A stretch of DNA of 64,000 nt, from positions 248,001 to 312,000 of the forward strand of contig JACKBI010000004.1 in NCBI GenBank assembly GCA_020634615.1. Reading direction: 5' to 3'. The DNA is from Anaerolineales bacterium. GTDB lineage: Bacteria; Chloroflexota; Anaerolineae; JAAEKA01. This document shows, piece by piece, positions 25,312 to 32,890 of the stretch. Below the pieces are notes generated by a model. It saw only the letters and a program-made list of their open reading frames with translations. It searched no databases and had not been told where the DNA came from. Position numbers and translations under genes: made by a program. Numbering within the stretch: position 1 is the first letter of the stretch; every line of letters starts with the position of its first letter.

Positions 25312-25631
25312 TCGGTATGAAAAACTTCTTGCATCGTGGCCCACCACTCACCCTCGGCGCGGGTCGCAATGGGCTGTTGCATTGGCATCATGATGTCCCA
25401 CCACTCCTGCGTCTTCGGGTCGGCAGCCATCTTGGCCATGTCGGCATCGAAGTCGTCGCCCACATATTCAAAATAGGCGAAGAGCATGTGGTCTTTCAGG
25501 AAAATCGAGTAATTTCGAATGTTGCATTGTCGGATCATGTCGAGAATCTCGGGCCAGACCGCCGCGTGGTAGCGAACATAGTCCTCGAGCTTTTCAGGCT
25601 TGACGCCGATCAACTGGCCGAAACGTTGCAT
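25308..25631 (-). CDS. L-rhamnose mutarotase family protein
   Basis: 107 residues, the usual size. It has the family pattern: a K-P-E-K-L-x-x-Y opening, HAAVWPEILDMIRQCNIRNYSIFLKDHMLFAYFEY (catalytic His, NYS-F), and a C-terminal W-W-x-x-M...FHTD. It interconverts anomers of L-rhamnose or, by homology with FucU-like roles, another 6-deoxysugar such as L-fucose. Here it lies in the fucI/URO-D/ABC cluster rather than the rhamnose operon, where a second copy exists at 57648, so L-fucose or a modified deoxysugar is a reasonable substrate. Confidence 0.88.
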   Translation of the reverse strand: MQRFGQLIGVKPEKLEDYVRYHAAVWPEILDMIRQCNIRNYSIFLKDHMLFAYFEYVGDDFDADMAKMAADPKTQEWWDIMMPMQQPIATRAEGEWWATMQEVFHTD

Positions 25632-25675
25632 GGATTAGTCTCCTGATTTGAGGTGAACTGTCTGGAATGGTGCCT

Positions 25676-25720
25676 AATGCGTGAATCGTGAAGACTCTGA
25701 ATGTCACGTGTCACGCATAC
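25676..25720. repeat. Palindromic word pair at the URO-D 3' end
   Basis: GCGTGAATCGTGAAGACTCT is mirrored by GTCACGTGTCACGC and overlaps the last codons of the URO-D gene ending at 25711. It may act as a transcript hairpin. Confidence 0.5.
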
Positions 25721-26769
25721 GCACCAAACTCACGAATCGTCTCGTACATCACGATCACGTTTTCGACCGGGGTCTCCGGCAGCAGATAGTCGTGGCTTGG
25801 CGAGGCAATAAAGCCGCCGCCCGGTTTCATCACGTTCAAGGTGTCGATCGTAAGCTGGCGCGCTTGGTCAGCCGTACTCTCGATCAGTCGCTGAGTGTCG
25901 ATGCAACCGAAGAACGTCAGATCCTGGCCGAAGTCGCGCTTCAGGCCGCCCAACGCCATGCCCGTGCAATAAGGTTGCACGGATTGGATGCCGTCCAGGC
26001 CGGTCGCGATCAGGTCGGTCATGACCGCCCGCAGCGAACCGTCGGTGTGCAGCAGGACCACCTTGCCAAACTCGTGACCCAGATCGACGAACCGCTGCAG
26101 GTATGGAATGACGAAGCGACGGAACAGCGGCGGGCTGAGCAGCGGTCCGGTCTGCGCTCCGAAGTCGTTGCCGATGAAGAAGATGTCAATGGCATCACCC
26201 GCAGCTTCGAAGATCCGCCGGCTGACCTCCAGATAATAGCTGGCCGTATAGTCCATCACCGCGTGCACAATGTCCGGGTTGTCGAACATCTGGTAGATCA
26301 GCACATCGAAGTCCAGCAGGTCGATGGCATCATGCCAGAAGGGCGACCACTCGCCGCCGAGGATCGCGAACTCGCCGCCCCAACGCTCAGCATCATTGCG
26401 GAGCTGCGACACGTCCATCCAGTCCGGATCGGGCCATGGGTACGCGTGAACATCCGCCAGCGTAGCACGCTTGAGCGGGTTGACCAGCGGCATGCCGTAG
26501 CCATAGCCGTGGCGCTCGATATCGAACGGGGAGCGCCAGGTCACTCCGGGCGATAACATCTGATCCGGGCTGCGTTCTGGTGGCCCGGCATAGCGGCTGA
26601 ACACGCGGCGGAAATCGTCGCCCAGGTAGCGCAGCAGCGCCTCTTCGTCCGGCAGCGCCAGATAGTCGCATGCCAGTTGTTTCCACTCAGGAGACGCCCC
26701 CAGCCAGACCGGCACGCGGTCCGGTTCCTGGTGGCGGAAGGTGGTCAACACTCGTTGTCGTGAACTCAT
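25711..26769 (-). CDS. URO-D family methyltransferase-like protein
   Basis: 352 residues. It opens MSSRQRVLTTFRHQEPDRVPVWLG, the usual URO-D start. The core has FDVLIYQMFDNPDIVHAVMDYTASYYLEV, FFIGNDFGAQTGPLLSPPLFRRFVIPYLQRFVDLGHEFGKVVLLHTDGSLRAVMTDLI and GGGFIASPSHDYLLPETPVENVI. The zinc motif reads HTD instead of HxC. It is probably a methyltransferase or demethylase component working with the corrinoid protein of the same cluster; true haem-pathway HemE function is unlikely because the Arg-rich HemE N-terminal signature is missing. Confidence 0.86.
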   Translation of the reverse strand: MSSRQRVLTTFRHQEPDRVPVWLGASPEWKQLACDYLALPDEEALLRYLGDDFRRVFSRYAGPPERSPDQMLSPGVTWRSPFDIERHGYGYGMPLVNPLKRATLADVHAYPWPDPDWMDVSQLRNDAERWGGEFAILGGEWSPFWHDAIDLLDFDVLIYQMFDNPDIVHAVMDYTASYYLEVSRRIFEAAGDAIDIFFIGNDFGAQTGPLLSPPLFRRFVIPYLQRFVDLGHEFGKVVLLHTDGSLRAVMTDLIATGLDGIQSVQPYCTGMALGGLKRDFGQDLTFFGCIDTQRLIESTADQARQLTIDTLNVMKPGGGFIASPSHDYLLPETPVENVIVMYETIREFGAYA

Positions 26770-26863
26770 AAGTAGATCTCAGATTGCGGTTGGTTGGCTG
26801 CTCGCCAAAAAGTCCTCACGTGCGAGGCGCTCTCGCCCAGTTCTGGCCGGTATGCGTCCTCAC

Positions 26864-26895
26864 GCTCCGGCCGGTCTCCGAGCGAGCCGGCACCG
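26864..26895. repeat. Short dispersed repeat, copy A
   Basis: About 32 bp (GCTCCGGCCGGTCTCCGAGC onward) matching copy B at 43343-43375 with a handful of mismatches; both contain a small palindrome. It lies in the 158-bp spacer between the LacI fusion and a URO-D gene. Confidence 0.5.
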
Positions 26896-26927
26896 TTGAC
26901 GAACAGGTCCCAAATGCCGACAGTCAA

Positions 26928-29192
26928 TCATGCCACAGCGCCCAGCACTGCCGGCTGGCTGCCGGCTTCAGACTGGCCCAGCCGGCCATAATGCCCATAG
27001 CGGTGAACGGCCTGGATCATCGCCAGGAAATTCTCAGGCGGAATACCATCGGTAATCCTCGGCGCCGCGCCCAGGACATAGCCGCCGCCCGCCGCCAGTT
27101 CCATGCACTGCTGCCGGACACGTTCCTCGATCTCGTCCGGGCGGCCATAGGCCAGCAGCAGCGCCGGGATGTTGCCAGCGAAGGCGATCTTACCGGCCCA
27201 TTGCGTTCGCAGAGATGCCAGGTCGTTGCATTCAGGGGCGACAGGATGCACGACATCGAAGCCGATGTCAGCCAGCATGGCCATGGCAGGTTCAACCCGA
27301 CCCTCACTGTGGAACGCGACCAGTTTGCCCGTTTCCTTGGCCGGCGCAATCAGCCGTTGCATCCGCGCCATAACCGTTTCGCGGAACATGCGCGGGTCGA
27401 TCATCAATCCGGTCTGGTGGGCAATGTCGTCACAGACCAGCACCAAGGCGAGCTCATCACCGAATCGGTCACATACCGCCTGCATCACCCGCTGCTGATG
27501 ATCCAGCAGCATGTCCATCAGCTTCTCCAGAAATGGCCGATTATCATAGAAAAGCATCAAGCCATCGGAGACGCCCACCGCCAGCAATGCGCTGTCGAAA
27601 AACGAGGTAAAGTTGGCGATCACGCCGACGCCGGTGCCCTGCGCGGCGCGCAGGGTGCGCTCCAGCGTGTTCAACTGCTGCGCCAGCGGCGGCGGCGGCT
27701 CCAAATTCTCCAGATCGGACCAGTTCCTGACGGACCCACCCACATAGTGCTCGCTGCCATCGGAGGCCTTGGTGAACACGTTGTTGGGACGCCATGAGAA
27801 GTGGCAGGTCACTGCGTCCATGCCGATCCGCTGGGCAAACTCGACCTCATCCTCGGGCAGCAGCAGCCAATCGGCGTCCCGGCCATTGCTTGCGCCGCGG
27901 TCCAGCTTGCGTTCGAGCACATATTCCAGAATTGGGCGATTGTTGGTCCAGAACTCCAGGTGCGGCACGCGATCCGCAGTCTGGTGCTGGAGCACCCGCA
28001 ACAGGCGGTTGACGTCGGAGCGGTCGCTTTCCGCCAGCGAAAGGGTGCGGCGCGCTGATCCGGCGAGTCCACGGGAGAGAGCGGGTGTTGCCAGGCGCAT
28101 TAGCACCGGATCAACCTTCGGTACCAACATCTGTGGCGACTCGGGAGCCAGGGCCATGGGGAAGCTGAACGCCGGCTTGTGCCCGCGCTGCAGTTTACTG
28201 CCGCAGGAGTAGCGTATGATCAGGCGTGTCGGCAACACCACATGACGCGGCTGCAAGGGAACGTTCGCCTCCAGCCGACTCAGCAAAAGCTGGGCAGCGT
28301 TGGCGCCGATCTCGTAGGCCGGCTGAACGGCAACCGTCAGGAAGGGGAAGATCCGCGAGGTGTTGGGAAGATCGTCGAAACAGACCAGCGCAATATCCTG
28401 CGGAACACCCAGCCCGCGCCGCTCCAGTTCGTCGAGCACGCCCATAGAAATGGCATTGTTAGCAGCAAAAACAGCCGTCGGATTGACGCCCGAGTCCAAC
28501 ACCTGCGCCATCATGTGCTCGCCGGACAGCGCCTTGAACTCGCCGAACTGGACCAGCCGCGGATCCTCCTCGATGCCCGCCTCGGCCAGTGCGATCCGGT
28601 AGCCAGCCACCCGGTCCAGCGCCGTCGCTGTGCCGGCCGGTCCGGCCAACATGGCGATTCGCTGGTGTCCAAGGGAGATCAAGTGGCTGGCGAGTGCACG
28701 CGCCCCGGAGAGCGAGTCACCGATTACACTGTCAACATCCCAGCCGGAGACCTGCCGGTCGATGACTACCGTTGGCGTATTTCTGGTGCGCAGCAGCGCC
28801 AGGTCGTCGCCGTCGGAACCAAACGGGGCAATCATCACGCCATCGACGCGCTGGCTGACCACCACGTCGAGATAACGAAGTTGTTTGGCGGGGTTTTCGT
28901 CGGTGTTGCAGAGGAAGACGGAGTAGCCGTGACTTTGTGCGGCATCTTCGACACCGCGGGCGACCGTGGTCCAGAACGCGTTCTGGATATCAGGCAGAAT
29001 CAATGCGAGGGAGTTGGTTCGTTTGGAGCGCAAACTCTTGGCGACGCCGCTGGGCACATAGCCCAGTTCTTCGATGGCCCGCTCGACGCGCTGCTGGGTC
29101 ACAGCGTTGACGTTGCCGACGCGGTTGAGCACCCGCGACACGGTCACAGGTGAAACACCGGCTAGTTTAGCGACATCGCTGATAGTAGTCAT
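26928..29192 (-). CDS. LacI-family regulator fused to a URO-D methyltransferase domain
   Basis: 754 residues in one uninterrupted frame from ATG 29192. Residues 1-332 are a full LacI/GalR repressor: HTH ISDVAKLAGVSPVTVSRVLN, hinge helix, then a periplasmic-binding-like effector domain (LALILPDIQNAFW, RQVSGWDVDSVIGDS, VCFDDLPNTSRIFPFLTVAVQP). A linker of about 55 residues (333-388) follows, then a complete URO-D domain (389-754) very similar to the stand-alone protein at 18410 (DRSDVNRLL, ANFTSFFDSALLAVGVSDG, GGGYVLGA). The HxC zinc motif reads HSE. It starts below a consensus promoter with a 24-bp palindromic operator. Confidence 0.9.
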   Translation of the reverse strand: MTTISDVAKLAGVSPVTVSRVLNRVGNVNAVTQQRVERAIEELGYVPSGVAKSLRSKRTNSLALILPDIQNAFWTTVARGVEDAAQSHGYSVFLCNTDENPAKQLRYLDVVVSQRVDGVMIAPFGSDGDDLALLRTRNTPTVVIDRQVSGWDVDSVIGDSLSGARALASHLISLGHQRIAMLAGPAGTATALDRVAGYRIALAEAGIEEDPRLVQFGEFKALSGEHMMAQVLDSGVNPTAVFAANNAISMGVLDELERRGLGVPQDIALVCFDDLPNTSRIFPFLTVAVQPAYEIGANAAQLLLSRLEANVPLQPRHVVLPTRLIIRYSCGSKLQRGHKPAFSFPMALAPESPQMLVPKVDPVLMRLATPALSRGLAGSARRTLSLAESDRSDVNRLLRVLQHQTADRVPHLEFWTNNRPILEYVLERKLDRGASNGRDADWLLLPEDEVEFAQRIGMDAVTCHFSWRPNNVFTKASDGSEHYVGGSVRNWSDLENLEPPPPLAQQLNTLERTLRAAQGTGVGVIANFTSFFDSALLAVGVSDGLMLFYDNRPFLEKLMDMLLDHQQRVMQAVCDRFGDELALVLVCDDIAHQTGLMIDPRMFRETVMARMQRLIAPAKETGKLVAFHSEGRVEPAMAMLADIGFDVVHPVAPECNDLASLRTQWAGKIAFAGNIPALLLAYGRPDEIEERVRQQCMELAAGGGYVLGAAPRITDGIPPENFLAMIQAVHRYGHYGRLGQSEAGSQPAVLGAVA

Positions 29193-29245
29193 TTTGAAGC
29201 TTTGGAACGGTGCGGCAGGATCGCACGGGCGTGAGAGGCGATTGA

Positions 29246-29269
29246 AAATCGATATCATGATATCGATTT
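29246..29269. promoter_or_regulatory. Palindromic LacI-type operator
   Basis: A perfect 24-bp palindrome (half-site AAATCGATATCA) sits immediately downstream of the predicted -10 box of the LacI-URO-D gene, about 54 bp before its start codon. This is the position of an autoregulatory roadblock or repressor site. Confidence 0.75.
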
Positions 29270-29277
29270 CAGTCGCA

Positions 29278-29306
29278 ATGATACAGGACTTTCTTGTGTT
29301 TGTCAA
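29278..29306 (-). promoter_or_regulatory. Promoter of the LacI-URO-D gene
   Basis: Minus strand TTGACA (29306-29301), 17-bp spacer, TATCAT (29283-29278): near-consensus sigma-70 boxes. Confidence 0.75.
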
Positions 29307-29434
29307 GAGGCAATTTGCGATGCGCCCGGGACTGGCAGCCTTGTGCTCGCCGCAAAGGAACTAACGCGGCGGTGGCTTCACTGGTCCACGCCAGAACTGC
29401 CACTCCTGTCGATACGGTCGCGGTCGGCGCTGGT

Positions 29435-29464
29435 TTGCCGCAACCAATGAGCGCGCGGTACAAT
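29435..29464 (+). promoter_or_regulatory. Promoter of the DUF1638 gene
   Basis: TTGCCG (29435-29440), 18 bp, TACAAT (29459-29464), 39 bp before the start at 29504. The -35 box is weak. Confidence 0.45.
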
Positions 29465-29503
29465 GCGTCCGGCAACAACCCGCCATCAAGGAGATCCCCG
29501 CCT

Positions 29504-30259
29504 ATGAAGCTCAAATGCCTGGCCTGTGACGTGCTGGCACGCCCCCTTTACCTTTCCGCCGCCCACTCCCCCCACATCGTGGACATCGAGCTATTCCCGC
29601 GGGGCCTGCACAACACGCCGGGACGATTGCGCGGCCGTCTGCAGGAACGCATCGACGCAGCCGCCGGCCAGGGCTACGACGCGATCGTGATGGCCTATGG
29701 TCTCTGCGGCCAGGCCACCGCAGGCCTCACAGCCCGTGAAAAACCGGTTGTCGTGCCGCGTGCCCACGACTGCATCACCATTTTCCTGGGTGGTCGCGAG
29801 CGCTACGACGACCAGTTCGAGCAGCAGCCCGGTACTTACTGGTACGCGCTGGATTATGTCGAGCGCGATGATGGCTCCGGCGGCAATATGGGAATGGGTG
29901 CAGGAACCGGCACAGAAGGCCAGTCGGTCTACGAAGAATACGTCGAGAAGTACGGCAAGGACAACGCCGACTACCTGATGCAGGTCATGGGTCAGTGGCA
30001 GGCGCACTACAAGCGAGCCGCGTACATCGACATGGGTGTCGGCGACGGCAGCCGGGTCGAGAACATCGCCCGTTCTGACGCATCCCAGCGCGGCTGGATC
30101 TTCGAAAAAATCACGGGCGACATGGTGCTGGTGCGCCGGCTGCTGTTTGGAGACTGGGAACGCGACTTCCTCGTCCTCGAGCCAGGCCAAAGCCTGAAGA
30201 TGACCTTTGACGAAAACGTGATTGGCTGCGTGCTGCCGGCGACAACGAATCAAACATGA
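29504..30259 (+). CDS. DUF1638 family protein
   Basis: 251 residues from ATG 29504, with AAGGAG upstream. It shows the DUF1638 pattern: KLKCLACDVLARPLY, IELFPRGLHNTPGRLRGRLQERID, DAIVMAYGLCGQATAGLTA, VVPRAHDCITIFLGGRERY. Conserved Cys/His positions suggest a metal or cofactor site. DUF1638 genes are commonly neighbours of corrinoid methyltransferase systems, which fits its place opposite the LacI-URO-D gene. Biochemical role unknown. Confidence 0.82.
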   Translation: MKLKCLACDVLARPLYLSAAHSPHIVDIELFPRGLHNTPGRLRGRLQERIDAAAGQGYDAIVMAYGLCGQATAGLTAREKPVVVPRAHDCITIFLGGRERYDDQFEQQPGTYWYALDYVERDDGSGGNMGMGAGTGTEGQSVYEEYVEKYGKDNADYLMQVMGQWQAHYKRAAYIDMGVGDGSRVENIARSDASQRGWIFEKITGDMVLVRRLLFGDWERDFLVLEPGQSLKMTFDENVIGCVLPATTNQT

Positions 30260-30341
30260 CCCCGGGTTAGCGGCCAGCGAGCGTCGACTGTTACGATCCA
30301 CGCCGTCAAAAGCGTTTGTGATCTGCGGATTTCGCAAAAAG

Positions 30342-30379
30342 TTGACAACATTCGTTCTTCGGGTACCATGGTATACCAT
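30342..30379 (+). promoter_or_regulatory. Promoter and FadR-type operator of the GntR-family gene
   Basis: TTGACA (30342-30347), 16 bp, TACCAT (30364-30369). The -10 overlaps a 12-bp palindrome ATGGTATACCAT (30368-30379) that carries the TGGT-ACCA core used by FadR-subfamily repressors, suggesting autorepression. The 165-bp spacer holds nothing else. Confidence 0.7.
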
Positions 30380-30424
30380 CATACCCATCAGCTTCGACCA
30401 TCGAACTCGACAGCTCTGTCTTCC

Positions 30425-31192
30425 ATGAATCTCCCACTCAGCACCATCGAACCGCTGGAGCGCGAACAACGCCTGTATGAGCGCGTGGTCGAGCAAATCC
30501 TTGTCATGATCCAGAACGGCGCGTGGTCGCAGGGTGACCGTCTGCCACCCGAGCGCGACCTGGCCGAAGCGTTCGCTGTCAGCCGCACGGTAGTACGCGA
30601 GGCGATCAAGACGCTGGAAGCGCGCGGCGTGCTGGAAACGTTGACCGGCAGCGGTGTCTACGTGCGCCCTCCCGACCCGGCCTTGGTCTCCCGTTCGCTG
30701 CACATGTATTTGCAACTGCTGGATCAGGACGACATCGACCTGCGCCTGGCGGAAATTCGCAGCGTGCTGGAGGTGGAAATCGCTGCGCTTGCCGCGGTCC
30801 GTTCCACACCGGAGGAACGGCAAGAGTTACGCCGCCTATGCCAGGAAATGCGCAAACACGTGACCTCCCCGCGCGTGCTGGCCGAGTTGGATTTCCAGTT
30901 CCACCTGCTGCTGGCCGAAGCAACGCGCAACGAGCTGTTCGGCATCCTTCTCACGCCGGTGATCCAGCAACTGCATGACCACTTTCTCTACGCCTGGGAA
31001 CATTATGGCGCGCGACCGGTCGAAAACGTCTTCGCCCAGCACGAAGCTATCACGGACGCAGTAGAAGCCGGCGACGCACAACTTGCCCGCCGCGCCATGG
31101 CGCATCACATCGCGTTTTATGTCGAAATACTACAGGCGCGCCTGCAAATCCGCCAAGCTGCCAGCAATGGCTCGGCCAGCCACAGCGACTGA
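30425..31192 (+). CDS. GntR-family transcriptional regulator, FadR subfamily
   Basis: 255 residues. N-terminal winged helix (about 20-85: VVEQILVMIQNGAWSQGDRLPPERDLAEAFAVSRTVVREAIKTLEARGVLETLTGSGVYV) and an all-helical FCD effector domain (about 105-235) with metal-ligand-like D-x-x-F-H (ELDFQFHLLLAEATRN) and HxxI/HH residues. FadR-type regulators sense small organic acids or sugar acids. It probably controls the downstream plus-strand genes (cupin, E1 alpha onward) and itself through the palindrome in its promoter. Confidence 0.92.
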   Translation: MNLPLSTIEPLEREQRLYERVVEQILVMIQNGAWSQGDRLPPERDLAEAFAVSRTVVREAIKTLEARGVLETLTGSGVYVRPPDPALVSRSLHMYLQLLDQDDIDLRLAEIRSVLEVEIAALAAVRSTPEERQELRRLCQEMRKHVTSPRVLAELDFQFHLLLAEATRNELFGILLTPVIQQLHDHFLYAWEHYGARPVENVFAQHEAITDAVEAGDAQLARRAMAHHIAFYVEILQARLQIRQAASNGSASHSD

Positions 31193-31206
31193 TAAACTCA
31201 ACGACC

Positions 31207-31563
31207 ATGAGCACTAAATCTCACCCATCGATCATCAGCTCCGCCGCCAGAGACTGGACTGAGCATCCGCGTTTCCGTGACATCGGAATGAAAGCGTTGA
31301 TCGGCGCCACCGACAACCCGCTGGCCGGTGTCAATCTGGTCCGGGTGCCGCCCGCCGGCGTCATCGGCCGTCACCTGCACGTCAAGGAGATCGAAACGGT
31401 GTACGTGCTGGCCGGTCAGACCGTGCTCACCCTGGGCAACACAGATCACGCCTTCAACGCCGGCGAGATCGTCGCCATCCCTGCTGGTCTGGAGCACGCC
31501 CTGGTCAACACCGGCAGCGAGACGGTGGAATTGTTATGCATCTTCACGCCGCCGCTTCCTTGA
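31207..31563 (+). CDS. Small cupin-domain protein
   Basis: 118 residues, a single cupin barrel with VIGRHLHVKEIETVYVLAGQTVLTLG (two His and Glu metal ligands) and AGEIVAIPAGLEHALVNTG (third His). It starts 14 bp after the GntR gene and is likely co-transcribed with it. Small cupins of this type bind sugars or sugar acids or act as mild isomerases; specific function unknown. Confidence 0.87.
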   Translation: MSTKSHPSIISSAARDWTEHPRFRDIGMKALIGATDNPLAGVNLVRVPPAGVIGRHLHVKEIETVYVLAGQTVLTLGNTDHAFNAGEIVAIPAGLEHALVNTGSETVELLCIFTPPLP

Positions 31564-31568
31564 GAAGA

Positions 31569-31643
31569 ATCTGCCACGAATTCATCGAATTTCACGAAAT
31601 TGATACTGAGCGGTTCGTTGAACTCGTGTGATTCGTGGCAGAA
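31569..31643. repeat. Word-repeat palindrome upstream of E1 alpha
   Basis: CTGCCACGAATTCATCGAAT on the left is mirrored by ACTCGTGTGATTCGTGGCAG on the right, enclosing a short loop. It lies between the cupin gene and the E1 alpha gene; no gene is seen here. Confidence 0.65.
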
Positions 31644-31686
31644 CGTAATTCCTGTCATATCCAAACAAACCATAGGAACAGCTACG

Positions 31687-32646
31687 ATGACCCTATCTTC
31701 TGCCGACCTGCGCCGCATGTACCGCACGATGCTGTTGATCCGCCGCTTCGAGGAGCAGGCCGTCGCCTTCTTCCTCAGCGGTGAGCTGCGCGGCTCGTTG
31801 CACCCCTGCATCGGCCAGGAAGCCACCGCCGTGGGCGCGGTCTTTCCGCTGCGCCGCGACGACTACCTGACCTGCACCTACCGCGGCCACGGACAAGCCA
31901 TCGCCAAGGGGTTGGACCCAAAGGAGGGCATGGCCGAGCTGCTGGGCCGGCGCACCGGTTGCAGCCAGGGCAAGGGCGGCTCGATGCACTACACCGATCT
32001 CAGTGTCGGGCTGCTGGGCGAAAATGCCATCGTCGGTGCGGGCGCACCGATTGCCGTCGGCGCGGCCTTGCGTGCCAAGCTGGACAAGACCGGCCAGGTC
32101 GCCATGTCCGTCTTTGGCGACGGCGCCATCAACCAGGCCGCGCTGCTCGAGTCGCTGAACCTGGCGGCTGCCTGGCAAGCGCCGGTTGTTTTCTTCTGCG
32201 AGAACAACCTCTACTCAGAGATGACGCCCATCAGCGCCATGATCGGCACCACAACGCTGGCTGAGCGCGCAGCCGGCTTTGGCTGGACCACCATGACTGT
32301 GGACGGATACGATCCCATCGCGGTCTACCAGACCACCATGGAGGCGGTCGAACATGCGCGCAACGGCGGCGGTCCGGTCTTCATCGAGGCCATGACCTAT
32401 CGCCTCTTCGGTCACATGGTCGGTGACACCGAGCCGTATCGCACCAAGGAAGAGGTGGCCGAATGGCGGGCCAGGGACCCGATCACCGCCTTTCCGCAGC
32501 GCCTGATCGACGAGTTCGGCTTCACCCCGAACGAGATCGCCGAGATCGAGGCTGAGGTCGCCGCCGAAATGGAAGAGATCAGCCGCTTCGCCCTCCAAAG
32601 CCCGTGGCCGGATGTGAGCGAAATCGGCGAGCATGTGTTTGCGTAA
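31687..32646 (+). CDS. 2-oxoacid (pyruvate/acetoin-type) dehydrogenase E1 alpha subunit
   Basis: 319 residues, the usual length. The thiamine diphosphate motif GDG (144-146)...ENN (172-174) is intact, with GQEATAVGAVFPLRRDDYLTCTYRGHG and KGGSMHY typical of PdhA/AcoA. It forms the heterotetramer with E1 beta (33886) and decarboxylates a 2-oxoacid, handing the acyl group to an E2 (possibly the one at 45732). Unusually, a lactonase-type gene lies between alpha and beta. In this setting the substrate could be pyruvate from deoxysugar breakdown. Confidence 0.92.
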   Translation: MTLSSADLRRMYRTMLLIRRFEEQAVAFFLSGELRGSLHPCIGQEATAVGAVFPLRRDDYLTCTYRGHGQAIAKGLDPKEGMAELLGRRTGCSQGKGGSMHYTDLSVGLLGENAIVGAGAPIAVGAALRAKLDKTGQVAMSVFGDGAINQAALLESLNLAAAWQAPVVFFCENNLYSEMTPISAMIGTTTLAERAAGFGWTTMTVDGYDPIAVYQTTMEAVEHARNGGGPVFIEAMTYRLFGHMVGDTEPYRTKEEVAEWRARDPITAFPQRLIDEFGFTPNEIAEIEAEVAAEMEEISRFALQSPWPDVSEIGEHVFA

Positions 32647-32858
32647 CGAGTAACGAGTAATGCGTAACTCAGAAGCTGTTTGAGAAGTCGCCCATTCAGA
32701 CTTCGGAAGTCGCCGAGTCAACAAAAGTAGCCTGTCAAAACCGTTGCAGGTCAGTCGTGACGGTCAATCGGCGACTTCCGAAGTCTTTTCAAACAGTCTC
32801 TCAGAAAGAGAGTGCACACTGCTCCGGGCTACGCATTACGCATCACGTATTACGAAAA
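32646..32858. repeat. Word-repeat palindrome interrupted by a MITE-like element
   Basis: The left arm (about 32646-32670, AACGAGTAACGAGTAATGCG) and the right arm (about 32827-32858, CTACGCATTACGCATCACGT) are complementary word repeats. The 131-bp element at 32671-32801 lies inside the loop. The 244-bp spacer holds no gene. Confidence 0.7.
32671..32801. mobile_element. 131-bp MITE-like element, copy 1
   Basis: Ends are inverted repeats (AGAAGCTGTTTGAGAAG against AGAGACTGTTTGAAAAG read from the other end), with a second inner pair GACTTCGGAAGTCGCCGA / TCGGCGACTTCCGAAGTC. The copy at 51415-51545 has exactly the same length and differs at about 11 positions. No ORF inside, hence a non-autonomous element. 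Confidence 0.8.
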
Positions 32859-32890
32859 ACCAGCGCCACCGGAAGTAAAAGGAACACCCC

